Shown here in pieces: positions 24,212 through 33,034 of a stretch of DNA of 64,000 nucleotides (position 1 is the stretch's first letter; each line of letters starts with the position of its first letter). This DNA is from Salsipaludibacter sp963735045 (lineage in GTDB: Bacteria; Actinomycetota; Nitriliruptoria; Nitriliruptorales; Nitriliruptoraceae): NCBI GenBank assembly GCA_963735045.1, contig CAVTIZ010000001.1, positions 434,001-498,000 of the forward strand, read 5' to 3'. The notes beneath the pieces were generated by a model. That model did not search any database. It saw only the letters and a program-made list of their open reading frames with translations, and was not told the origin of the DNA. A program made the position numbers and the translations under genes.

Positions 24212-25327
24212 TCAGCACGATCCCAGGGCCACGGCCAGGCGGTCGGCCACCGTGGTCATCAGCTCGTCGTAGCTGCGCACGCCCGATGGGCCACCCAGCG
24301 CCGACAACGGCAGGGACAGCACCACGAGGCCGGTGGCATCGGTGGCCACGGCGTCGGCGAGTCGGGTGCTGGCGGTGTCCTCGACGACCAGCGCGGCGAT
24401 GTCGGCGTCGGCCACGACGTCGAGCCCCGCAGCCAGGTCGCGGGCACTCGGATCGGCATCGCTGGACGTCCCGGGGATGACGGTCACGGGCACCTCCAGG
24501 CCGTAGCGGTCCCCGAAGTAGTGCAGCATGTCGTGGTTGGCGGCCACGCGACGACATGCTGCCGGGATCGTGTCCATGGTGGCCGCGACCTCCCCGTCCA
24601 GGGCCTGCAGGTCGGTCGCGAGCCGGTCCGCACGAGCCTGCCACGGACCGGGGGTGATGTCGTCCAGCGCATCGGCCACCACGCCCGGCACACGCGACAT
24701 GCGGTCGGCGTCCAGCCACACGTGCGGGTCGAGGGTGCCGTGGTCGTGGCCGTCGTCGACGGCGTGTCGCTCGGGGGCCGCGACGTCGCCGTGGCCGGGC
24801 TCACCGGCATGGTCGTCCTCGCCCGACGGGTCGTCGTCACCGTGCCCGCCATCGGCGTGGTCGTCGTCACCGTGCTCGTCGTCGGCATGGTCGTCGTCAC
24901 CGTGGCCGTCGTGTCCCGCCTCGAGCGGGTCCAGGTACTCCCCGACACGCAGGACCGGCACGCCGGACTCCTCGGCCTGGTCCAACGCCTCGCTGATGCC
25001 GGCCTCGAGGCCGAGGCCGTTGGCCACCACCAGGTCGACCGAGCCGAGTTCGGCGACGTCACGTGCCGACAGCTGGAAGGTGTGGGGGTCCTGTCCATCG
25101 CCCATCAGCACGCTGGTGGTCCCGTCCCGATCCACGACGTCGTCGACCAGGTCACCGAGCACGCCGGTGGTCGCGACCACCCGGACCCCGTCGGACTCGG
25201 CCGGTTCTGCCACCGATGCCGTGCAGGCCGACGTCGCGACCACCACGGCCACGCCGATGGCCATGGGCACGCGGGACCGCACCCACGCCGGGAGGACGCG
25301 GGGGGGTCGGTGCGGGCTGGCGATCAT
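24212..25327 (-). CDS. znuA: zinc ABC transporter substrate-binding lipoprotein
   Basis: ZnuA captures extracytoplasmic zinc. The 371-residue product has a basic N-terminus and a hydrophobic segment ending in the lipobox-like ATSAC at about residue 34, then VRVVATTGVLGDLVDDVV, DPHTFQLSARDVAELGSVDL and DPHVWLDADRM, with metal-ligand His residues. Between them lies a long His/Asp/Gly-rich loop with many H-x-D-D-H units, typical of zinc rather than manganese binding proteins. REVAANHDMLHY-like sequence (RRVAANHDMLHYFGDRYGL) supplies another His. The start at 25327 is chosen for its Arg-rich signal sequence. It is under the Zur-type operator. Confidence 0.92.
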   Translation of the reverse strand: MIASPHRPPRVLPAWVRSRVPMAIGVAVVVATSACTASVAEPAESDGVRVVATTGVLGDLVDDVVDRDGTTSVLMGDGQDPHTFQLSARDVAELGSVDLVVANGLGLEAGISEALDQAEESGVPVLRVGEYLDPLEAGHDGHGDDDHADDEHGDDDHADGGHGDDDPSGEDDHAGEPGHGDVAAPERHAVDDGHDHGTLDPHVWLDADRMSRVPGVVADALDDITPGPWQARADRLATDLQALDGEVAATMDTIPAACRRVAANHDMLHYFGDRYGLEVPVTVIPGTSSDADPSARDLAAGLDVVADADIAALVVEDTASTRLADAVATDATGLVVLSLPLSALGGPSGVRSYDELMTTVADRLAVALGSC

Positions 25328-25383
25328 GGCGGCTCGTGGCGAGGTGGCTCGGGCGACCGGGTCCGGATGCCCACGTGCGCCCA

Positions 25384-25445
25384 ACGTACCAAAATGGGAA
25401 TCATTCCCAAAACGGTTCCCGACTTCCGCCGGTCATCGGTACCGT
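25384..25445. promoter_or_regulatory. Zur-type operator between divergent znuA and znuC
   Basis: A perfect 7-1-7 palindrome TGGGAAT-C-ATTCCCA (25395-25409) matches the TGnnAATnATTnnCA layout known for actinobacterial Zur boxes. On the minus strand a -10 box TACGTT (25389-25384) lies only 5 bases from it, so bound Zur would cover the znuA promoter. On the plus strand TACCGT (25440-25445) ends 6 bases before the znuC ATG, suggesting a leaderless transcript. Confidence 0.8.
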
Positions 25446-25451
25446 GCCGCC

Positions 25452-26360
25452 ATGCCACTCCCCGACCCGCCCGCCCCCGGCACCAACGCCGTGCCGTCGT
25501 CCCACGCTGCCCGTCGCCCGACGCCCGTCGCGCCGGCGGACGACAAGGCGTACGACACGGCGGACGACACGGCGGGCGAGCGACGTGGCGTCGCGGCCAG
25601 GGGGCGAGGGGTCACCGTCCGACACGGCGACGTCGTGGCCCTCGACCATGCCGACTTCACCATCCCGCGTGGCGAACTGACCGCCGTCATCGGCCCGAAC
25701 GGCTCGGGAAAGACCACCCTGCTCCGGATCCTGGGCAACCTGATGGTGGTCGGTTCGGGTGACCTCGAGGTGCTGGGCGCGCCACCCGGGCGACGCCGAC
25801 GAGACGTCGCGCACGTGCTCCAGTCCACCCACGTCAACGCGGCCCTGCCGCTGACGGTGCGGGAGGTGGTGACGATGGGTCGCTACGCCCATGTCGGGCT
25901 GCTGGGCCGCATGGGCCCGACCGACCGCGACGCGGTCGACGAGGCCCTGGCGCGGATGGACGTCACCGACCTGGCCGGCCGCCAGGTCGTGGAACTGTCC
26001 GGTGGCCAACGCCAACGGGTGGCCGTGGCCCAGGGGCTGGCCCAGCAGGCCGACCTGCTGCTGCTCGACGAACCGGTCACCGGCCTGGACGCCCCCAGCC
26101 TCGACCGGATCACCCACATCATCGGCGAGGAGGTCGCGGCCGGCCGGACCGTGGTGCTGACGACCCACGACATCGCCGAGGCGGCGGAGGCCGACCACGT
26201 GGTGCTGCTGGCCGGTCGCGTCGTCGCCACGGGCACGCCCGACCACGTCCTGACCCATGACCACCTCTCCGCGGCCTACGGCGCCATGACCTTCACCACC
26301 GCCGACGGCACGGTCGTCATCGGCGACCCGCACGTGCACGGCCGACGCCACCGCCACTGA
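25452..26360 (+). CDS. znuC: zinc/manganese ABC transporter ATP-binding protein
   Basis: The 302-residue ATPase has a poorly conserved, Pro/Asp-rich N-terminal extension of about 55 residues. The ABC domain follows with Walker A GPNGSGKTT, Q-loop HVLQSTHVNAALPLTVREVV, signature LSGGQRQRVAVAQGLAQQ, Walker B LLLLDEPVTG and the switch His in VVLTTHDIAE. The C-terminus ends in a His/Arg cluster (HVHGRRHRH). It should power ZnuB. It is transcribed away from znuA rather than lying in the same operon, with the shared Zur-type operator between them. Confidence 0.9.
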   Translation: MPLPDPPAPGTNAVPSSHAARRPTPVAPADDKAYDTADDTAGERRGVAARGRGVTVRHGDVVALDHADFTIPRGELTAVIGPNGSGKTTLLRILGNLMVVGSGDLEVLGAPPGRRRRDVAHVLQSTHVNAALPLTVREVVTMGRYAHVGLLGRMGPTDRDAVDEALARMDVTDLAGRQVVELSGGQRQRVAVAQGLAQQADLLLLDEPVTGLDAPSLDRITHIIGEEVAAGRTVVLTTHDIAEAAEADHVVLLAGRVVATGTPDHVLTHDHLSAAYGAMTFTTADGTVVIGDPHVHGRRHRH

Positions 26361-26374
26361 CCCGACCCGCTCCG

Positions 26375-27292
26375 TCAGGCCGGGCGGACCACGGGGCGTC
26401 GGGGTCGATGGCGGACCTGGTCCACGACGAACACGACCAGGGCGATCCAGATCAGTACGAAGCCGACCACGCGTCCCGGGCCGAAGTCCTCCCCCAGCAC
26501 GACCACCCCGGCCAGGAACTGCAGCACCGGGGCGAGGTACTGCAGGAAGCCCAGCACCGACAACGGCAGGCGCGTGGCCGCACCGGCGAACAGCAACAGC
26601 GGGATCGCCGTGACCGGCCCCGTCGACACGACCAGCAGCGCCAGGGAGGGAGGACCCGTGGCCAGCGCGCCTCGCCCACCGACCACGACCAACCACGCGA
26701 TCGCGGGGAGCAGGACGAAGGCCGTCTCCAGCGCAAGGCCCTCCAACGCCGGCACGCGCACCGAGGACTTCACGAGGCCGTAGCAGGCGAAGGACCCGGC
26801 CAGCACCAGCGCGATCCACGGGACCCGGCCGGTCAGTGCGGTCATCGCGACGACGCCGACCGTGGCGATGCCCACCGCGACCCACTGGGCGCGGCGCAAC
26901 GACTCCTTGCGCACGACCACGCCCAGGACCACCGTCACCAGCGGGTTCACGAAGTACCCCAGGCTGGCCTCCACGACCTGGCCGTTGGTGGTGGCCCAGA
27001 TGTAGACGTACCAGTTGGCCGTGATCAGGACCGACGCCAGCGCCAGCAGACGGGCCTCACGCGGTGCGGGTCGCAGGGCCCCGCGCAACCGACCGGTCGC
27101 GGCCAGCACGACCACGCAGAACACCGTCGACCACACGATGCGATGGGCCAGGACCTCGTCGGCGCCCTGGGAGTCCAGCAACGTCCAGTACAGCGGGAGC
27201 AGGCCCCAGGTCCCGTAGGCCGCGACCCCGTAGGCCCAGCCACGCTCGACGCCGCCCGACCGCGCCGGGGCCGGCGGCGGCGTCACGTCCAC
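26375..27292 (-). CDS. rarD: EamA-family transporter, RarD type
   Basis: The 305-residue protein has about ten hydrophobic helices in two EamA repeats. Its opening YGVAAYGTWGLLPLYWTLL and the following EVLAHRIVWSTVFCVVVL are typical of RarD, as is NWYVYIWATTNGQVVEASLG with YFVNPLVTVVLGVVV. RarD proteins are predicted drug/metabolite exporters; the substrate is unknown. It starts 22 bases after the RNB ribonuclease gene on the same strand, so they are likely co-transcribed. Only 14 bases separate its stop from that of znuC. Confidence 0.9.
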   Translation of the reverse strand: MDVTPPPAPARSGGVERGWAYGVAAYGTWGLLPLYWTLLDSQGADEVLAHRIVWSTVFCVVVLAATGRLRGALRPAPREARLLALASVLITANWYVYIWATTNGQVVEASLGYFVNPLVTVVLGVVVRKESLRRAQWVAVGIATVGVVAMTALTGRVPWIALVLAGSFACYGLVKSSVRVPALEGLALETAFVLLPAIAWLVVVGGRGALATGPPSLALLVVSTGPVTAIPLLLFAGAATRLPLSVLGFLQYLAPVLQFLAGVVVLGEDFGPGRVVGFVLIWIALVVFVVDQVRHRPRRPVVRPA

Positions 27293-27314
27293 GACGCCAC
27301 GCGACGCGCCAGGT

Positions 27315-29393
27315 TCACGCCGGACGGAAGTCGGGCCGCCCCAGCGCGTCCAGTCGGTCCAGGCGAACCGACAGGCGCTGGCCCAGGCGCAGGGCCCCGT
27401 CGGTCGTCTCGGTGCCGTCGGCGGCGACCTTCAGGCTGCGCTGCTCGGAATCGAAGCGGTTGGCGGGCACCATCCCGGACACGCCCGCCGCGGGCAGGCG
27501 GACCCGCGCACCGTTGCCGGTCAGCCCGGTCACCACCGCGGTCGCCGGCCACCGGACGGCGCCGCGCTCGAGCAGGACCGACCACAGGGCATTGCGCTCC
27601 AACGCCTGGGCGTGACCTGCGGCACCGGCGCGGGCGTCCAGCCATCCGGCCAGCGCGGCCAGCCGGGTGCGGTCGTAGGGCAGGGCCTCGCCCGCCAACG
27701 CGGCCCGCACCTGGCGGTGCACGACCAGGTCGGTGGCCCGCCTGATCGGTGACGTGAACTGGGTGTAGGCGGCCGACTTGAGACCCTCGTGGCCCGACGG
27801 CTCGGACGCGGTGTGGGCGCGTGCGACCGCCCCGGCGGCGGCCGTGGCGAGCAGGTCGGCGTCCCCGACCCGGTCGGCCTCCCGCAGCCGGGCGACGGCG
27901 TCCAGCACGTCGGACGGTCGCGGCGGCTCGGGCAGCTCGACGCCCGCCGCCTCGGCGGCCACGCGCACCCGCTCCAACCGGTCCGGGTCGAACCCGAGGT
28001 GGCTGCGGAACAGCAACGGGATGTCATGCTCGACGGCCCAGGCCGCGACCGACTCGTTGGCCGCCACCATCAGGCGCTCAACGACCTGCTGCGCGGCCGG
28101 GTGGGGGTCGGCCGGGACGGCGCGGATCTTGCCGTCGAGCACCGCGGCCTCCAGCTCCGCCGGCTCGAACAACGACTCCAGGGTGTCCCGGGCATCCCGT
28201 TCCACGCCCAACCGACGTGCGGCCTCGGCCAGCGCCGCCACGGTTGCCGAGACCGCGTCGACGGTGTCCTCGTCGGCACCCGACGGACCATGTGCACCGG
28301 CCAGCAGGTGCGTGGGGTCGATCCCGTCGAGGAAGGCCGACACCGCGGCGTAGGACAGCCGCGCGGTGCTGCGGATGACGCTCAGCGACAGGGCCACGTC
28401 CGACAGCGACCCGTCCGGCGCGACCTGGCAGGACACGGTGATGGCGCCGCGCTCCTGGCCGGGCAGCAGGCTGACCAGGTCCTCGGACAGGGCCGGGTCG
28501 AGCATCGGGGCGTTGCCACCCACCGCGAGGTAGGTCGTGGTCCCCATGGTCAGGGCGTAGTCGTCGGCGGGCGAGCCCATGCCGATGGCCCCGGCGGGGT
28601 CGGCGATGTGGACGTAGAGGTCCACGGCGCCCTCGGGCGTGCCGTCCCAGGCAGCCGACAGCGCGTCGTCGAGGTCGCGGGAGCGATCGTCGTCGATGGT
28701 CACGGCGACGCTGTCACGCCAGTCCAGGCCCGCCAGCTCACGCCCGGGGATCGTGCCCTCGACGTCCAGCCCTGCCGCCATGCCGGGACGTCCCGAGGCC
28801 AACTGGCCCTGTGCACGCAACGCCGTGCCCAGGGTGGCGGCCGGCGACAGCCCCACGTCGGCGGGGCCCGGGTCGAGCACGTCGGGGGCCACCCCGCCGT
28901 GGGCGATGGTGATGGCCCGGGCGCGGATGGCGGCCGGGGCGGCGGTCGGTGTGGGCCCGGCGACCAGGTTGGCCGCGCGTGCGCGACCGTCGTCCTCGGC
29001 GCCCAGCATCACCACGACCTGGCGGCCGTCCACGCGGGTGAGGCGGTCGACCATGGAGGGCGCGACCTCGAGGCGACCGGACCCCAGGCGTGGGTCCGGG
29101 ATCACCGTCGTCGTGCCGGCGAAGGTGGCCACGGTCCCGACCAGGAAGCGACGCGGCCGGGCCAGCAGCGCGAGCCGCGTGACGTTGATGCGCTGGCGGT
29201 CGTCGACCTCCACGGTGGCCGTGACGCGGTCGTCGGCCAGCCAGCCACCCGCGAGGTCCGGCGGCACGAACCCGGAGTCGGCGGAGACGGGGGAGCCGCC
29301 CTCGACGGGGACCGAGACCTCCTCGTCGAAGTCGACGAAGCCGAAGCCACGTGGGTGGGGCGAGTAGCGACCGGAAACCTGCACGACAGACAC
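27315..29393 (-). CDS. RNB-domain ribonuclease (RNase II/R family)
   Basis: The 692-residue protein has the RNB exonuclease core. SVAVTIDDDRSRDLDDALSA supplies the catalytic Asp cluster, and AVDLYVHIADP and YTQFTSPIRRATDLVVHRQV follow in family order. The N-terminus (YSPHPRGFGFVDFDEEV) resembles the cold-shock-like OB domain of RNase R, and the C-terminus (WPATAVVTGLTGNGARVRL) an S1-like domain. It would degrade RNA processively 3' to 5'. The start is a GTG without a clear ribosome site; an alternative GTG lies 9 bases further in. Confidence 0.9.
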   Translation of the reverse strand: MSVVQVSGRYSPHPRGFGFVDFDEEVSVPVEGGSPVSADSGFVPPDLAGGWLADDRVTATVEVDDRQRINVTRLALLARPRRFLVGTVATFAGTTTVIPDPRLGSGRLEVAPSMVDRLTRVDGRQVVVMLGAEDDGRARAANLVAGPTPTAAPAAIRARAITIAHGGVAPDVLDPGPADVGLSPAATLGTALRAQGQLASGRPGMAAGLDVEGTIPGRELAGLDWRDSVAVTIDDDRSRDLDDALSAAWDGTPEGAVDLYVHIADPAGAIGMGSPADDYALTMGTTTYLAVGGNAPMLDPALSEDLVSLLPGQERGAITVSCQVAPDGSLSDVALSLSVIRSTARLSYAAVSAFLDGIDPTHLLAGAHGPSGADEDTVDAVSATVAALAEAARRLGVERDARDTLESLFEPAELEAAVLDGKIRAVPADPHPAAQQVVERLMVAANESVAAWAVEHDIPLLFRSHLGFDPDRLERVRVAAEAAGVELPEPPRPSDVLDAVARLREADRVGDADLLATAAAGAVARAHTASEPSGHEGLKSAAYTQFTSPIRRATDLVVHRQVRAALAGEALPYDRTRLAALAGWLDARAGAAGHAQALERNALWSVLLERGAVRWPATAVVTGLTGNGARVRLPAAGVSGMVPANRFDSEQRSLKVAADGTETTDGALRLGQRLSVRLDRLDALGRPDFRPA

Positions 29394-29541
29394 ACCTGGG
29401 GAAGGAGAAGGGCGAACGAGGCGGTCACGGTACCCCCACCCGATCGCCGCGAGTCGTCCCCGGGCCACACGGACCGGCCCCCCGTCGTGCGCCGTGCCGC
29501 GTCGAGCGCACCGGAGGCCGACGAGTGCGCCAGTGGCCTCC

Positions 29542-29547
29542 TAGGGT
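29542..29547 (+). promoter_or_regulatory. -10 box for leaderless GNAT transcript
   Basis: TAGGGT ends 8 bases before the GNAT start codon and no ribosome-binding site is visible, so a leaderless transcript starting at or beside the ATG is likely. Confidence 0.4.
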
Positions 29548-29555
29548 GGCGACGC

Positions 29556-30131
29556 ATGCTGCCCCCACACGGACCCGACCCCGACCCGCCCGCCGGCCTG
29601 TCGTTCCACGACCTCGCCTGGGACGACCTGGCCCCGAGGCGTGCCCACGACGTGGTCCGCCTGCGCGTCGACGTGTTCGTCGTCGAGCAGGCCTGTCCCT
29701 ACCCCGAGCTGGACGGGCGCGACCTCGAGCCCGGCGCCCGCCACCACCTGCTGGTCACCGACACCGACGCGGTCGCGGCCTACCTGCGAGTGCTCGACGA
29801 CGTCGTCGCCGGTCCCGCGTCGTCGCGCGAGTCCCCACGTCGGGTGGGAGACCACGCGCCCGGGCAGGCCAGCGACCCGGTGCGCGTGCAGCGTGTCGGA
29901 CGGGTCGTCACGGCCCCAGACCACCGCCGGCGGGGACTCGCCCGGTGGCTGGTCGACCACGCGGTCGCGGGAGCCCACCGCCCCGTGGTGCTGGACGCGC
30001 AGGCCCACCTCGCCGACTGGTACGCGGCGTCGGGGTTCCGCGTCACCGGCCCCGAATTCCTGGAGGACGGGATCCCGCACGTGCCCATGCGCCGCGACCC
30101 CGACCCGCCCGGCCCCCGGCCGGCCCGATGA
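29556..30131 (+). CDS. GNAT-family N-acetyltransferase (ElaA-like)
   Basis: The 191-residue protein resembles ElaA-type acetyltransferases. VVRLRVDVFVVEQACPYPEL is the family N-terminal motif, with DGRDLEPGARHHLLVTD after it. VQRVGRVVTAPDHRRRGLAR is the acetyl-CoA pyrophosphate-binding loop, and the end has WYAASGFRVTGPEFLEDGIP. The acceptor is unknown. It overlaps nothing; 12 bases separate its stop from the convergent kup gene. Confidence 0.88.
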   Translation: MLPPHGPDPDPPAGLSFHDLAWDDLAPRRAHDVVRLRVDVFVVEQACPYPELDGRDLEPGARHHLLVTDTDAVAAYLRVLDDVVAGPASSRESPRRVGDHAPGQASDPVRVQRVGRVVTAPDHRRRGLARWLVDHAVAGAHRPVVLDAQAHLADWYAASGFRVTGPEFLEDGIPHVPMRRDPDPPGPRPAR

Positions 30132-30143
30132 CCTCCGGATCGG

Positions 30144-32060
30144 TCACAGCTCCACGCGCGAGCCCACCTCGATGACCCGGTGCGCGGGCAGGCCGTACCA
30201 GGACGCGGCGTCGGTGGCGTTGCGGTGCAGCCGGATGAACAGTCGCTCACGCAGGTGGGAGAAGGTGAACGGGCGGGCCGTGGACGTGAGGTGTTCGCGT
30301 CCGAGCACGAACACGGCATCGTCGAGGTCGAACACCGGATCCTCCTGGTCCCGGATGACCGCCACGAGGTCGGCGCGCTGGTCGAACCCGAAACGGACGT
30401 CCATCTGCAGCAGGCCGTCGCCGAGGTCGGCCACCGTGGCCTGTCGCGCCCGGGTCACCTGCGGTACCGGTTCGACCGAGATGCTCACCAGCACCACCTG
30501 CTCGTGCAGCACGTGGTGCGAGCGCAGGTTGGTCAGCAGCGCCGGCGGGGTCTGGCCCGGGGCGGGATGGAGGTAGAACGCGGTCCCGGGCACGCGTGGG
30601 ATGCCCGACCGCACGGCCTGGCGCAGGACCTGGCGGGCCGGGACACGGTCGCGCCGCATCCGCCGGGCGACCAGTCGCCGGCCGTCGTGCCAGGTGCGCA
30701 TCACGGCGAACACCACGGCGGCCACGACCAGCGGGAACCACCCGCCGTCGGGGATCTTGAGCAGGTTCGCCCCGAAGAACGCCAGGTCCACCACGAGGAA
30801 GGCAGCGGCCGTGGCACCGGCCCGGCGACGCGACCAGCCGAGGCGTTGGACCGCCACCACCGCGAACAGCACGGTCGTGATCGCCATGGTCGCGGTCACC
30901 GCGACGCCGTAGGCGGCGGCCAGTTTCGACGACGTCCCGAATCCGATCACCAGCGCCACGCAGGCCGCCATCAGCAGCCAGTTCACCACCGGCACGTAGA
31001 TCTGTCCGGCGTGCTCGTGGGAGGTCTGGCGGATGGCGACCCGCGGGAGGTGGTCCACCTGGACGGCCTGCATCGTCAACGAGAACGCCCCGGAGATCAA
31101 CGCCTGGCTGGCGATCACGGTCGCCGCGGTCGCGAGCACGACCATCGGCATCGTGGACCACGACGGGCCCATCCGGAACAGCGGGTTGTCGATCGCCCCG
31201 GGGTCGCGCAGCAGCAGCGCCCCCTGACCCATGTAGGCCAGCACGAGCGCCGGCATCACGATGCCGAACCACCCCCGCCGGATCGCGCGCACCCCGACGT
31301 GGCCCATGTCGGCGTACAGCGCCTCGCCACCGGTCACGACCAGGAAGACCGATCCCAGGCTGGCGAAGCCGGGGAAGCCGTTGGCGGCGAAGTAGCGCAC
31401 GCCGTGGCGGGGGTCGATCGCGGTCAGGACCTCGGGACGCTGCAGGATCTGGCCCGCGCCCAGCACCGCCAGCACGGCGAACCAGACCAGCATCACCGGT
31501 CCGAAGGCCTTGCCGATGGCCCCGGTGCCGCTGCGCTGGACGCTGAACAGTGCGATCAGGATCACGATGGCCATCGGCACCACCCAGGGTTCCAGGCCCG
31601 GGCTCACCACCACGACGCCCTCGACCGCCGACAGCACCGAGATGGCCGGGGTGATCGCCCCGTCGCCGTACAACAGCGCGGTCCCGAACAGGCCGAGCGC
31701 GACCAGCACGCGGCCCACCTGGGAGCCGTCGGACGGCCGCATCAGGGTGGTCAGGGCCAGGATCCCGCCCTCACCGTGGTTGTCGGCCCGCAACACCAGC
31801 ACCACGTACTTGATGGCCACCACGATGATCAGCGACCACACCACCAGCGACAGCACGCCCAGGACGTCGACCCGGTCCACGCCGACGCCGTCCGGGCCCG
31901 CGAGCGTCTCCCGGATCGCGTACAGCGGGGACGTCGCGATGTCGCCGAACACGATTCCCAGGGCGGCGAGCAACAGCCCGCCCGCCGCGCCGTGGCCGGG
32001 ACCCGACGAGCGCTCGGAGGACCCACGGGAGCCGTCGTGCGGCGCGGAGCCAGCTGCCAT
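30144..32060 (-). CDS. kup: KUP-family potassium uptake transporter
   Basis: Kup imports potassium with protons. The 638-residue protein has about 12 membrane helices starting with GLLLAALGIVFGDIATSPLY, a KUP signature, then NHGEGGILALTTLM, the FGTALLYGDGAITPAISVLS segment and VVTGGEALYADMGHVG. The long hydrophilic cytoplasmic C-terminus starts near residue 460 and contains GTAFYLHPAPGQTPPALLTN, typical of KUP. Length is normal for the family. The ATG has no strong ribosome site. Confidence 0.95.
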   Translation of the reverse strand: MAAGSAPHDGSRGSSERSSGPGHGAAGGLLLAALGIVFGDIATSPLYAIRETLAGPDGVGVDRVDVLGVLSLVVWSLIIVVAIKYVVLVLRADNHGEGGILALTTLMRPSDGSQVGRVLVALGLFGTALLYGDGAITPAISVLSAVEGVVVVSPGLEPWVVPMAIVILIALFSVQRSGTGAIGKAFGPVMLVWFAVLAVLGAGQILQRPEVLTAIDPRHGVRYFAANGFPGFASLGSVFLVVTGGEALYADMGHVGVRAIRRGWFGIVMPALVLAYMGQGALLLRDPGAIDNPLFRMGPSWSTMPMVVLATAATVIASQALISGAFSLTMQAVQVDHLPRVAIRQTSHEHAGQIYVPVVNWLLMAACVALVIGFGTSSKLAAAYGVAVTATMAITTVLFAVVAVQRLGWSRRRAGATAAAFLVVDLAFFGANLLKIPDGGWFPLVVAAVVFAVMRTWHDGRRLVARRMRRDRVPARQVLRQAVRSGIPRVPGTAFYLHPAPGQTPPALLTNLRSHHVLHEQVVLVSISVEPVPQVTRARQATVADLGDGLLQMDVRFGFDQRADLVAVIRDQEDPVFDLDDAVFVLGREHLTSTARPFTFSHLRERLFIRLHRNATDAASWYGLPAHRVIEVGSRVEL

Positions 32061-32240
32061 GGTCAGTCCAGGTGCGACACGGTCGGGCGTCGACGCCGGT
32101 CGGGCCCGGGGTCCCGGGGCGACGCGCCGGATCGTAGGGCTCGGTGGTCACGGGGCGCGCACACCGGACCGCCACACGGCCGTGGTGTCGCGATCGCGCG
32201 CGACGACACCGACATCCGGAGGGCGGGTCCGGACACGACG

Positions 32241-32265
32241 ACGCCCCCGACGATGTCGGGGGCGT
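32241..32265. terminator. hairpin terminator after CarD-like gene
   Basis: ACGCCCCCGAC (32241-32251) pairs perfectly with GTCGGGGGCGT (32255-32265) across a 3-base loop, 20 bases beyond the CarD-like stop codon on the minus strand. Confidence 0.8.
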
Positions 32266-32284
32266 GATCGAGCTGCGGGAGGTC

Positions 32285-32797
32285 TCAGGCGGCCTCGAGG
32301 ACCACGCCGTCGAGTTCGCCGGCCACGGCCTGCACGGCGCGCTCGACCGACCAGTCCATGGCGCCCACCAGTTCGCCCACGATCAGGTCGTGGACCCGGT
32401 CGGCGGACCGCCGCTCGGTGCTCGAGATGCCACGCTCGCGGTCGCGATACTCCATGTCGCGGTACACGCGCGCCATCTCCACCAGGTCCCCGGACTCGGC
32501 GGCCTTGTCGGTCTTGGCGACACGCGAACGCCACGAGGAGGCGTTGGCCACCATCGAGGGCTCGTCGTCGGACAGGGCCGTCAGCGCGGCACGCGCCTCG
32601 GCGGGCTCCGACGTCTTGCGCACGTGCTGGAGGAGTTCGTCCTCCGGCAGCAACATGCTGAGGGCGGCACGACCGGACGGCGAGGCGTCGACGCGCAACT
32701 CGACGTAGGTGCGCTGCGTCCCGTCGATGGTCCGCTCCTGGGTGCCGACGACGCGGCAGATCCCGTGGAGGGGATGGACGTAGTGGGTGGATGACAT
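32285..32797 (-). CDS. CarD-family transcription regulator-like protein
   Basis: The 170-residue protein has an N-terminal Tudor-like RNA-polymerase-interaction domain beginning THYVHPLHGICRVVGTQERT, followed by a helical C-terminal domain (RARAALTALSDDEPSMV-like region and MARVYRDMEYRDRERGISST). CarD proteins bind the RNA polymerase beta subunit and stabilise open promoter complexes, especially at rRNA promoters. The basic tip and Trp of canonical CarD are only partly visible here, so this may be a CarD paralog rather than the essential CarD. A strong hairpin follows the stop. Confidence 0.78.
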   Translation of the reverse strand: MSSTHYVHPLHGICRVVGTQERTIDGTQRTYVELRVDASPSGRAALSMLLPEDELLQHVRKTSEPAEARAALTALSDDEPSMVANASSWRSRVAKTDKAAESGDLVEMARVYRDMEYRDRERGISSTERRSADRVHDLIVGELVGAMDWSVERAVQAVAGELDGVVLEAA

Positions 32798-33034
32798 GTG
32801 AAGACTTTCCCGAGCTCGGTCCCGACAACGGATGGTGCCCACGGTTTGTTCCCGGACGTCCCCACGTGGTGGCCGGACGGGCGGGACCGGGCCCGTTCCG
32901 GGACCCGTACGGGGTGATTCGGGACACCAGTCCCGGTGGATTGGTCGATCCCGTGCGCATCCGGCGCACACCGCGGCGTCAGGCCGTGGGCCGGCCGCTC
33001 CCCGACCGGACGTCGGTGGCGGGGGCGGTCGGAC

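Noticed and set aside
32820..32940. Hairpin-rich stretch upstream of the CarD-like gene as a riboswitch
   Set aside because: The inverted repeats are short and overlapping GC runs; no known riboswitch motif or clear terminator/antiterminator pair was visible.
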